A stretch of 64,000 nucleotides of DNA from positions 310,001-374,000 of the forward strand of contig CANHCQ010000001.1 of assembly GCA_947459215.1 (NCBI GenBank), written 5' to 3'. Source of the DNA: Phycisphaerales bacterium. GTDB taxonomy: Bacteria > Planctomycetota > Phycisphaerae > Phycisphaerales > UBA1924. The translations under genes and the position numbers were made by a program. Shown here one piece after another: positions 1 through 6,937 of this stretch. The notes under the pieces are model-generated. The model searched no databases and was not told the DNA's origin. It saw nothing but the letters and a program-made list of their open reading frames with translations. Numbering within the stretch: the stretch's first letter is position 1; every line of letters begins with the position of its first letter.

Positions 1-1
1 G

Positions 2-748
2 TTCAAGCAGTTCCCGCAGGTCGATCTGCAGGGTCTCGAAACCCGCAAGGGCGGCAAGACCTTCCGCTGGGGCGGCAAGTACCACGCCAACATGAACAGC
101 CGCGACACGCTGTTCACTGAACTCGGCGTCGTCGGCGAGCATCCGGCCACGGTTCCCGCGGCGTACGGCGATTCGAGGCTGGTGTTCCTGGCCAACTCGC
201 CCCCGGCGGTGCAGATGGGATTCATCGATCAGTTGCCGCAGCGGAAGCTGACCGTCGCCGACACGATGGACCTTTGGATCAACGTGGCAAAGGACGATCT
301 GCTGAAGCTGCTCAAGCGCATCGACGGTCTGGTGCTGAACTACGACGAGGCGGAGCTGCTCACCGGCAAGCCCAACAGCGTGAGCGCCGGGCGTGCGATC
401 CTGGAGCTCGGGCCGCGCTTCGTGGTGATCAAAAAGGGCGAGCACGGCTGCTTGCTTGTGCACCGTGACGGCATGTGCGCGTTGCCCGCGTACCCCACCG
501 AGAAGATCGTCGATCCCACCGGCTGCGGCGACACGTTTGCCGGCGGCATGATGGGTGCGTTGGCGCATCAGCTACAGGACTCGAGCGCGGACGCGGGCTC
601 CTACGCCGCGGTGCGCCGTGCGCTCGTGCACGGCACGGTCGTCGCGTCGTACACGATCGAGGCGTTCAGCCTGGATCGCCTGAAGCAGATCAAGAAGAGC
701 GACCTCGACAAGCGGTTCGAGGAGTACGCGGGGATGGTGCGGGTCTAA
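2..748 (+). CDS. PfkB-family sugar kinase, 5' end outside window
   Basis: Carboxy-terminal 248 residues of a ribokinase/PfkB-family carbohydrate kinase, which transfers phosphate from ATP to a sugar or nucleoside in the cytoplasm. The reading frame is open from base 2, so the start lies upstream of the window. An internal ATG at 92 is probably not the true start, because the residues before it (ending FRWGGKYHAN) look like kinase sequence. The PfkB signature DPTGCGDTFAGG lies at about residues 171-182 of the fragment and its second Asp is the expected catalytic base. The NYDEAELLTG segment at about 113-122 is the usual NxxE helix of the family. The substrate cannot be told from this part; adenosine- or fructose-type kinases are possible. 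The operon context is off the left edge. Confidence 0.85.
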   Translation, partial: FKQFPQVDLQGLETRKGGKTFRWGGKYHANMNSRDTLFTELGVVGEHPATVPAAYGDSRLVFLANSPPAVQMGFIDQLPQRKLTVADTMDLWINVAKDDLLKLLKRIDGLVLNYDEAELLTGKPNSVSAGRAILELGPRFVVIKKGEHGCLLVHRDGMCALPAYPTEKIVDPTGCGDTFAGGMMGALAHQLQDSSADAGSYAAVRRALVHGTVVASYTIEAFSLDRLKQIKKSDLDKRFEEYAGMVRV

Positions 749-1057
749 ACCCCGTCGCATCGATCAAGTCGAAGGCCGTGGCGAGGGCGAGCTGCAACGC
801 CAGGTGGGATTGCGCGCCCGTGCTCGTCATGTCGGCAGACATATACATGATACCGCTATCACCTCGGCATGGTGAAAATGGCGTCGATCTGGTCGCGGGC
901 TCGGCGTCAACCGTCTGCGTTGGCGCTATACACAGTGACGTAAATATCTGTAAAAAAACGAGATAGACAGAAAGCATGGACTTTTTCTGGCGGACGGTGT
1001 GGTCTTGTCCGAAATCACGATAAGATGAGCCGCATATCTGGTGTAAGGAGCCAATGC
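749..1057 (+). other. Gene-free leader before the barrel protein
   Basis: No gene is supported in these 309 bases. The right half (about 900-1030) is clearly more AT-rich than its surroundings and contains an A7 run, so it probably holds the promoter of the next gene. I could not assign -35 and -10 boxes with confidence. The ribosome site AAGGAG lies at 1045-1050. Confidence 0.5.
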
Positions 1058-2101
1058 ATGAACAGCACCACCTGTTTTGCTCTGGTGCTCTGCGTCGGCG
1101 GCGTCGCGTCGCTCGCCGCTGCTGAGGAAGCCTTCAAACTCAAGGCCGTCACCACCGAGGAACCCGCCGCGGCCGCCGAATCGGCCCCGGCGGCGCCGGC
1201 GTCGGACTACGTCAAGGCTGTGTCGCCGAGGGCGAACTTCGCGATCTCGAACAAACGCTGGCACGACGACCCGGAAGTTTTCTGGAAGGGCTTCCTGACC
1301 GGTCTCCGCGGGTTCGAGCACTTCTATGAGCCCTTGGGCAATCCGCTGTACTTCGAGTCGCCGTTCAATACGAGCGGGCTGCGGTTCCTGTATCTGCACC
1401 ACGAGTTCGCGAACAAGTCGCAGCTCGGCGGCGGCGACTTGAACGTTGTTGCGGTGCAGGCCCGCCTCGCGATTACCGAGCGGCTGTCGCTGATCGCAAC
1501 GAAGGACGGGTTCAGCTGGCTGGACGCGAATGTGCTGCCGCGTGAAGAGGGCTGGAACTCGCTGGCCGCGGGCGCGAAGTATGCGTTCTATGTGGACCGC
1601 GATCTCGATCTCGTTGCGACCGGCGGTTTCCGCTGGATGACGATGTCGGGCGAGAAGAAGGTGTTGCAGGGCGGCGTGCACGAGTTGTCGCCCTTCATCT
1701 CCGCCGCCAAGGGCTGGGACAAGTTTCACCTGATCGGTAACTTCACATGGCGTGCCCCGCTCGACGGCGACGACGGCAACAGCATCATCCAGTGGGACCT
1801 GCACGCGGATTACGAGTTCTTCCCGGAGACTCTGAAGGGTTTCGCTCCCTTCGTCGAGCTGCACGGGCTGCACTATCTGGACGACGGCACCCGGACGCCA
1901 CTGACCGTTGGTGGTGCGGATTACAACAACCTGGGATCGTCGGGCGTTTCGGGCTCGACGGTGATTTGGTTCGGCGTGGGCGCTCGGTGGAAGCTGACGC
2001 CGCACACGTCGATCGGTGCGGATTACGAGTATCCGCTGACGAACCGCAACGCGGACATTTTCGGCAGCCGCGTGACGGTGGACTTCATGCTGACCTGGTA
2101 A
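1058..2101 (+). CDS. Predicted outer-membrane beta-barrel protein
   Basis: A 347-residue secreted protein of unknown specific role. The start chosen is ATG 1058, seven bases after AAGGAG (1045-1050). An in-frame ATG at 1025 lies before that site and is unlikely. Residues 1-23 form a signal peptide ending in SLAAAEE, followed by an Ala/Pro/Glu-rich linker to about residue 50. The rest alternates short amphipathic segments rich in Tyr, Trp and Phe with Gly/Asp turns. It ends in VDFMLTW, an aromatic C-terminus of the kind recognised by the BAM machinery. From about residue 60 it repeats phrases such as ADYEFFP and GADYEYPL that look like strand pairs. A porin-like or structural outer-membrane role is inferred. 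It stands alone, with its own terminator, and converges on spoVR. Confidence 0.72.
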   Translation: MNSTTCFALVLCVGGVASLAAAEEAFKLKAVTTEEPAAAAESAPAAPASDYVKAVSPRANFAISNKRWHDDPEVFWKGFLTGLRGFEHFYEPLGNPLYFESPFNTSGLRFLYLHHEFANKSQLGGGDLNVVAVQARLAITERLSLIATKDGFSWLDANVLPREEGWNSLAAGAKYAFYVDRDLDLVATGGFRWMTMSGEKKVLQGGVHELSPFISAAKGWDKFHLIGNFTWRAPLDGDDGNSIIQWDLHADYEFFPETLKGFAPFVELHGLHYLDDGTRTPLTVGGADYNNLGSSGVSGSTVIWFGVGARWKLTPHTSIGADYEYPLTNRNADIFGSRVTVDFMLTW

Positions 2102-2208
2102 GCACTCTCTTCCCGCCGCGGCGGGGCGGTTTCTCGGTTTTGGTCTGAACGGACACCGTGAAATCCGTCGCGGCGGACCCGACGTTCGTGTCCCCCTTCT
2201 CCCCGAAG

Positions 2209-2240
2209 AGCCGTCGCGAAAGCGATGGCTCTTTCCTTCT
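2209..2240 (+). terminator. Intrinsic terminator after barrel gene
   Basis: A nine-base stem AGCCGTCGC / GCGATGGCT (one G-T pair) with a GAAA tetraloop, followed by CTTTCCTTCT. It lies about 110 bases after the barrel stop codon. Confidence 0.6.
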
Positions 2241-2270
2241 GTGAGGTGGCGGTGGCGGTGCGAGCAGCGG

Positions 2271-2361
2271 CGGGGGCGGGGACTTCCAGGCCCCGCAGGT
2301 TGCTCTTCGTGTTGGCTCCCTTCCTGCCGCTTTACGCCCGGGCCTAGAAGGCCCCGCCCCC
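2271..2361. repeat. Inverted pair of GGGGGCGGGG-CTTC-AGGCCCCG repeat
   Basis: Two near-identical units face each other between the convergent barrel and spoVR genes. The plus-strand unit is at 2271-2295 (core CTTCCAGGCCCCG) and the minus-strand unit at 2337-2361 (CTTCTAGGCCC on the minus strand). A third unit lies at 14874-14900. The units could pair as a long hairpin. No protein is encoded here. Confidence 0.55.
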
Positions 2362-2376
2362 AAGCTCACGCCGCGC

Positions 2377-3903
2377 TCACTCGACCACATGCGCCGGCCG
2401 CGGCGTGTCCGAGTTCACCCGTTCTTTCTTGATCTTCCCGCCGATCTCTTCCATCGAGAGGATGTGCATGTCTTCGTTCACCACCGCCTGCAGGTGCACG
2501 GGGCGGCCCCAGATGAGGCGCAGGTTCTCGAGCACCTGCTGGGCCTTGGCGGCTTCGACCTCCAGGCCGCTGAACTGGTGGGCGAGGTAGAGCTCGCCGC
2601 GGTTGAGGTAGTTGGCGTCGGCGACGTAGATGAACGGCTGACCCATGTTGGTCAGGTGGTGCAGGAGCGTCATCTTCACCCGCTTGAAGTCGCGGCTGAC
2701 CACCTTGATCTCGCCGGTCTGCGGGTCGCGCTTGTGCTGGTACATCTTGTGCTTCTCGACGAACTCCTCGGTCAGGAACTCGTCGATGAAGTTCACGTCG
2801 TTGTAGATGCGCCGGACCTCGAAGATCTTGTCGCGCCCCTTCATGCTCTTGTCGTCGAAGGCTTCCTTCGCGCCGATCGTGTCGAGCGCTTCCCACGCCG
2901 GGCCGTGCTGGCCCTTGTTCCAGCGGCGTTCGATGTCCTTGAACATCTCCAGCCCGATCTTGTACGGGTTGAACCCGCCGGGAGCCATGTGCACTACGCC
3001 CGAGTGCTGATCGGCGTAGTGCACGATCTCCTTGGCCTCGAGGAAGTGCGACGTCATCAGCTTGCTGTGCCAGTACGTCGCCCAGCCCTCGTTCATGACC
3101 TTGGTCATGGCCTGGGGCGCGAAGTAGTACGCCTCGTCGCGGATGATGCCGAGGATGTCCTGCTGCCAGTCGTCGAGGCGGGCGTGCTTGAGCAGGAAGA
3201 GCAGCACATCGCGGGTGGGTTGAGCGGGGTACTTGCTGCGGGCGGCCTTTTGTTTTTCTTCGTACTCCTTGCGTTCCCGGTCCATTGTCTCCTGCGGATT
3301 GATGAACGGGTCCATGTAGTCTTTGGCGGGCAGCTTGCTCGGCTCGTAGGCGTCGGCGTTCTCGGCTCGGTTCGAGCGGCCCATGAACGCCGAGTGCGGG
3401 TCGATCAGATGCTCGATCGACAGGCACGCGTCGAGGAAGCGTTCGACGGTTTCCTGCCCGTGACGGTCCATGTGGCGACGGATGCGGGTGGCGTGGTTGG
3501 CCATCTCGTCCATCATTTTCTTGTTGGTCTTGCTGAACCAGAAGTTGTTCTTGAAGAAGTCGGCGTGCCCGTAGACGTGGGCCATCACGAGCTTCTGGTC
3601 GGTGACGCCATTGGATTCCTGCAGGTAGGCGTAGCAGGGATCGTTGTTGATGACCATCTCGTAGATGCGGCCCAGGCCGTAGGCGTCGCGCTTGGAGAGC
3701 TTCTCGTACTCCATCCCCCAGCGCCAGTGCGGGTAGCGGGTGGGGAATCCCCCGTAGGACGCGATCTGGTTCATCGTGTCGAAAGGCAGGACCTCGAAGA
3801 TGACCTCGGGGAAGTTGAGGCCGTACTCCTTGGCCTTGGCCTCGATGGCCCGCTTGTGCGAGAGGAGTTCGGGCGACAGATCCGTGTGCGGCGTGCCGGG
3901 CAT
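2377..3903 (-). CDS. spoVR: SpoVR family protein
   Basis: A 508-residue full-length SpoVR/YcgB family protein. The family is named for a Bacillus spore-cortex gene but is widespread in non-sporulating bacteria, where its biochemical role is unsettled. Visible family segments are FPTRYPHWRWGMEYEKL near residue 53, YGLGRIYEMVINNDP near 75 and KLVMAHVYGHADFFKNNFWF near 105, plus YVADANYLNRGELYLAHQ near 440. The start is ATG 3903 with GGGAGA upstream. In many bacteria spoVR sits with the PrkA serine kinase (yeaG) and a DUF444 gene (yeaH). Neither is next to it here: the neighbours are a convergent barrel gene and, upstream, a repeat-filled gap. A cytoplasmic stress or stationary-phase role is inferred from the family only. 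Confidence 0.93.
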   Translation of the reverse strand: MPGTPHTDLSPELLSHKRAIEAKAKEYGLNFPEVIFEVLPFDTMNQIASYGGFPTRYPHWRWGMEYEKLSKRDAYGLGRIYEMVINNDPCYAYLQESNGVTDQKLVMAHVYGHADFFKNNFWFSKTNKKMMDEMANHATRIRRHMDRHGQETVERFLDACLSIEHLIDPHSAFMGRSNRAENADAYEPSKLPAKDYMDPFINPQETMDRERKEYEEKQKAARSKYPAQPTRDVLLFLLKHARLDDWQQDILGIIRDEAYYFAPQAMTKVMNEGWATYWHSKLMTSHFLEAKEIVHYADQHSGVVHMAPGGFNPYKIGLEMFKDIERRWNKGQHGPAWEALDTIGAKEAFDDKSMKGRDKIFEVRRIYNDVNFIDEFLTEEFVEKHKMYQHKRDPQTGEIKVVSRDFKRVKMTLLHHLTNMGQPFIYVADANYLNRGELYLAHQFSGLEVEAAKAQQVLENLRLIWGRPVHLQAVVNEDMHILSMEEIGGKIKKERVNSDTPRPAHVVE

Positions 3904-4027
3904 GGGATTCTCCCGACTGGTTATCGGCGAGATGACACCGGTCTATACGCGGAAGTGGGGGAGAGGGTGCGGCGGCGTCCGTGCGCGGCGCGATTCAGCC
4001 CACACGATCGCGTCGGCGTCGCGTTCC

Positions 4028-4305
4028 GGCAGGCCAACGGCCTGCCCAGAACCCAGCCGAGGGTGGAGCGAGTCCGCGAGCGACACCCTCGGACAGCGAC
4101 GGTTATCACCTCTCTTGCATCTTCAGTGGCACCCCAACGGGGTGCGAGAAACGACCATGAAGGGGGTTGCTTCCGTCCATCGGTCTTGCACCCCGTTGGG
4201 GTGCGGCGCCGATCAAGAGCGCGAGATTCGGGCATGCGCCTTCCGTGGGTGTCGCTCGAAGAGTCGCTCCACCCGCGGCTTTGCTCTGGCACGGCGTTGC
4301 CGTGC
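4028..4305. repeat. REP-like palindrome cluster in gene-free gap
   Basis: The 443-base gap 3904-4346 holds no gene but four 17-19-base hairpins with seven-base stems: 4028-4046 (GGCAGGC/GCCTGCC), 4129-4145 (GCACCCC/GGGGTGC, loop AAC), 4188-4204 (same stem, loop GTT) and 4289-4305 (GCACGGC/GCCGTGC). The outer two each adjoin a longer unit containing GTGGAGCGA and CGAGCGACACCC, in opposite orientation, at about 4055-4092 and 4243-4276. The whole cluster is therefore a nested inverted arrangement, like REP/BIME elements. Confidence 0.65.
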
Positions 4306-4346
4306 GACCATGGGCATTCCACGATGTTGGTTCGACGTACACCCCG

Positions 4347-4877
4347 CTATGCGTCGACAAACGCCGTCGGCGACTCCGCGATGATTCTCAACTGAGCGAG
4401 AATCAACGATTCGGTCGACTGCAGATCGAAGAACGAATCGTCGTACTTCTCGAACTTCTCAGACAGAGCGCCGTCGTAGGCCTCCCAGAGTTCCTGCATC
4501 GCCTCGTCGTCCCGCATCCGCTCGGCTCCGCCGCAGGTGTCAACGACTTTCTTCAGCAAACGGTGCGTCTTCGTCAACGCGAGCGACTGACATGCGTCTA
4601 AGGCATCGGGTATCGCGGCGCTCGCGTTTTCCGCCACCCACGCGAGCCCGTCGCTATCTGTGTAGAAGCGAACGAACCACAGTGATAGAAACCAACGCTG
4701 CTGGGCCAAGAGCTTCGCAGGATCGGCGTGATATCGCGCCTCCAATCGGTCTGCAACCTGTTGCAAAATGTCTCGTATTGGATCGGTGACCGCGTCATCA
4801 TCCGCCACTTGCGTTGCCGCGGCACGAACGGTTTCATGCTCGGTCTTCGACATCAGTTTCGCCCAGTACTCCGACAT
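4347..4877 (-). CDS. Hypothetical protein, DMP19/DUF4375-like
   Basis: A 176-residue soluble acidic protein. The middle (residues about 62-95: WFLSLWFVRFYTDSDGL followed by AAIPDALDACQSLA) and the C-terminal EKYDDSFFDLQS near 143-154 resemble the layout of DUF4375/DMP19. In that family a Trp/Tyr-rich segment with a Gly-containing turn is followed by a helix and a late LDxxFY element. Proteins of that family include a DNA-mimic protein from Neisseria, and others are found near toxins as possible immunity proteins. The usual NGGF motif is not seen (TDSDGL stands in its place), so the assignment is tentative. The start is ATG 4877. The gene lies 16 bases upstream of a zinc-ribbon membrane protein on the opposite side of its start, with no toxin-like partner nearby. 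Confidence 0.5.
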   Translation of the reverse strand: MSEYWAKLMSKTEHETVRAAATQVADDDAVTDPIRDILQQVADRLEARYHADPAKLLAQQRWFLSLWFVRFYTDSDGLAWVAENASAAIPDALDACQSLALTKTHRLLKKVVDTCGGAERMRDDEAMQELWEAYDGALSEKFEKYDDSFFDLQSTESLILAQLRIIAESPTAFVDA

Positions 4878-4893
4878 CCGCTCGACCCCTTGT

Positions 4894-5454
4894 CTACCGC
4901 ACCACCCGATGGATCCACATCGCCGACGCGAATGCGATCACCCAGCAGCACGCCGCCAGAAGCACCCGGACGAAGCGGCTCTGCTGATCCAGCCAGCGCA
5001 TCGCCACCACCCACCAGGGCAGCGCGATCGCGAAACCGACCGCCGAGACCATCTGCGGCTTGCCCATCCGCCACAGGTCCTGCGTGCTGGCATCGCTGAA
5101 GCGCTCCCACAGCAGGAACAGGATCAGCGTGGCGTTGAAGAAGAAGCCCGAGGCCAACGCTGCGACGCCGATGACGAATGCGCGGCGGCTTGGCAGCGGG
5201 GTGACCAGCGAGACTCGCAGCGGCACGCCGCACTCGGGGCAGTTGGCGCTCATGATGCCGCGGAGGTTGTGCCCGCAGCATGGGCAGGGGAAGTCGCGTC
5301 CATCGACGAACTCGCGCAAAGCGAGCACCTCGTGATGGGTGGAGCCGCGGACGAAGCGTCTCTCGGCGCGGGTGCGCACGTTGGGCGGCAGCACCTCCAC
5401 GAGGCGCAGCGGTGCCCGCTCTTCGGAGCCGACTTTGGTGGTCACCCGAGTCAC
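4894..5454 (-). CDS. Zinc-ribbon membrane protein
   Basis: A 186-residue protein of unknown function. A zinc ribbon at about residues 57-76 has two CxxC knuckles (CPCCGHNL and CPECG). Three hydrophobic segments follow, at about 92-114, 136-154 and 161-180. It shares the CxxC-x3-L-x-G-x5-6-CPECG pattern with the proteins at 5536 and 31301, so it belongs to a small family in this genome. The predicted start is GTG 5454, with another in-frame GTG nine bases later. It is probably an inner-membrane protein with a cytoplasmic metal-binding head. It sits head-to-tail with the related gene at 5536 on the same strand. No catalytic motif was seen. Confidence 0.6.
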   Translation of the reverse strand: MTRVTTKVGSEERAPLRLVEVLPPNVRTRAERRFVRGSTHHEVLALREFVDGRDFPCPCCGHNLRGIMSANCPECGVPLRVSLVTPLPSRRAFVIGVAALASGFFFNATLILFLLWERFSDASTQDLWRMGKPQMVSAVGFAIALPWWVVAMRWLDQQSRFVRVLLAACCWVIAFASAMWIHRVVR

Positions 5455-5535
5455 GCGTATAGCCTACCACGACCTGCGGGGTTCGCACCAGCGAAATCTG
5501 GTGAGTCGGCCGTGGGAGGGGCTCAGGCACTCTGA

Positions 5536-6249
5536 TTAGAAACGCCGCATCCAGAAGGACACGTACGTGATGAGGTAGTTCACCGCGAGAAGCCCGAAAA
5601 CCACCGATCCCATGCCGACGAAGACGGCATTGAATCGGGGCGAGCAGCGACGGGACAGCGGCACAAGCAACAATCCGATCACACCCACCGACATCGCGGC
5701 CAGGAAGATCACGAGCGAGACCTGGTCCTGCGAGGACAGCGCCACAAAGTAGAGATAGACGGTTTCTGTGACGTTCGGCTTGGGTGGGGTGACCGGCACC
5801 GCTGCGGCACCGGACGAGATCAGGGCGGCGTCTCGCCCGGCAAGCGGGCCGGGCGTCTGATTGAGAAACTGCTGCACGATCGCCTGCGACTGTGCGTTGT
5901 TGTTCTGGCGCATCCACCGAGCCGAGGCGACGCGGAAGTAGTTCCAGAATCGATCCGCGTTCGCGACCGTGCCTCCGACGCCGACGATCGCGAGCCAGCC
6001 ATAGATCATGAGCCCAAAGAGCCAGTGCGGCACGGTTGCCAGTCGCGGCTTGAGCTGCAATTGCAAGCCCCAGCCGCACTCGGGGCAGGTCGAGGTTTCG
6101 ACGCCGGACAGCTCGTAGCGGCAACTCGGACAGGTGGGCCTTCCGGCCGACAGGTAGTGGCGCAGCGTGTCACCGGCGGCCACCGGCTTCGCCGAGTCCG
6201 GTCCGATGAAGTCGCGCGCGGGCGCGGTTGTGGGGTCGCTCTGGTGCAT
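5536..6249 (-). CDS. Zinc-ribbon membrane protein
   Basis: A 237-residue relative of the protein at 4894. The zinc ribbon is at about residues 38-60 (CPSCRYELSG, CPECGWG). Hydrophobic segments lie near 73-92, 162-183 and 198-225, so there are three or more membrane passes. The stretch between the first and second is polar and includes WMRQNNNAQSQAI, probably outside the membrane. The start chosen is ATG 6249; an in-frame TTG lies six bases upstream at 6255. It follows the DciA-like gene by 69 bases on the same strand and precedes its relative by 81 bases. The function is unknown. The presence of three such ribbon proteins in one window suggests a lineage-specific family. Confidence 0.62.
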   Translation of the reverse strand: MHQSDPTTAPARDFIGPDSAKPVAAGDTLRHYLSAGRPTCPSCRYELSGVETSTCPECGWGLQLQLKPRLATVPHWLFGLMIYGWLAIVGVGGTVANADRFWNYFRVASARWMRQNNNAQSQAIVQQFLNQTPGPLAGRDAALISSGAAAVPVTPPKPNVTETVYLYFVALSSQDQVSLVIFLAAMSVGVIGLLLVPLSRRCSPRFNAVFVGMGSVVFGLLAVNYLITYVSFWMRRF

Positions 6250-6318
6250 CTTCAACCGCTAAGGGGCGGCGGCGGGTTGGGTGGTGCGAACCGCCGACGT
6301 GATTCATCCGGAATCGGA

Positions 6319-6717
6319 TCAGGAAGTCCTTTCGCGTCCGCCGCGGCCGTTGTTCCTTGGAAGGCGACTTCGGCCGCCCGACGTAAAGCAGACGCGGAAG
6401 ATCGCCGAGCCGAGCGTCTTTTCCAGGACTTCTCGGCCGCCGCCCTGCAGCCAGCGGTCGACCTCGAACCGAACCGCGGCGGCGGCACAGGCCAGTTCGA
6501 GCACGCCCGCCTTAAAGGCAACAGGGCGAGCGAGGTCGCGGAGCGCGTCCGGGGCGGCCGCCGTCCAGACTTCGTCGATCTTCGCCAAGCCGCGATCGGT
6601 TCGGCGGACCTCTTTGGCGAAGCGGCCGACCTCCGCGGCGATCGAACGGTCCGCGATCGTGGGCACGCGAAAGCCGCGGAGCTTGGCGAGGCGGGCGTTG
6701 GCGACCGAGGCGTGCAT
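6319..6717 (-). CDS. DUF721/DciA-like protein
   Basis: A 132-residue protein with the DUF721 fold signature. A Trp-containing helix (KIDEVWTAAAPDAL, about residues 46-59) is followed by ARPVAFKAGVLELAC (about 63-77) and a helix FEVDRWLQGGGREVLEKTL leading to IFRVCF. DUF721 proteins include DciA, which helps load the replicative helicase DnaB in bacteria lacking DnaC. By family this is a candidate helicase-loading accessory factor, but the sequence is divergent and short. The C-terminal tail (after residue 108) is basic and disordered-looking. It is divergent from the MAF operon across a 220-base gap, and two zinc-ribbon genes follow it. In other genomes dciA often lies near recF, gyrB or secA; here gyrB is 56 kb away. 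Confidence 0.62.
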   Translation of the reverse strand: MHASVANARLAKLRGFRVPTIADRSIAAEVGRFAKEVRRTDRGLAKIDEVWTAAAPDALRDLARPVAFKAGVLELACAAAAVRFEVDRWLQGGGREVLEKTLGSAIFRVCFTSGGRSRLPRNNGRGGRERTS

Positions 6718-6937
6718 CGCCGCAGATTAGCAGCTTGGTCGATCGTGAGCGGTGGCCGTGCCTCCCGTCGGGGCGTCGGCGGGCGTGGCGACACGCGTCC
6801 CAAGCCAATTTCTGCCGCGTCGGGCGTCGCATGTCCGATCAATCACCGTACCGCGGCGGAGTCTGCGGGCGCGATCTATTCGCATCCGGTCCTGCCTCCG
6901 CCGTGCCCGACCTGACCCACCCGCGGACGGAGGCTCC

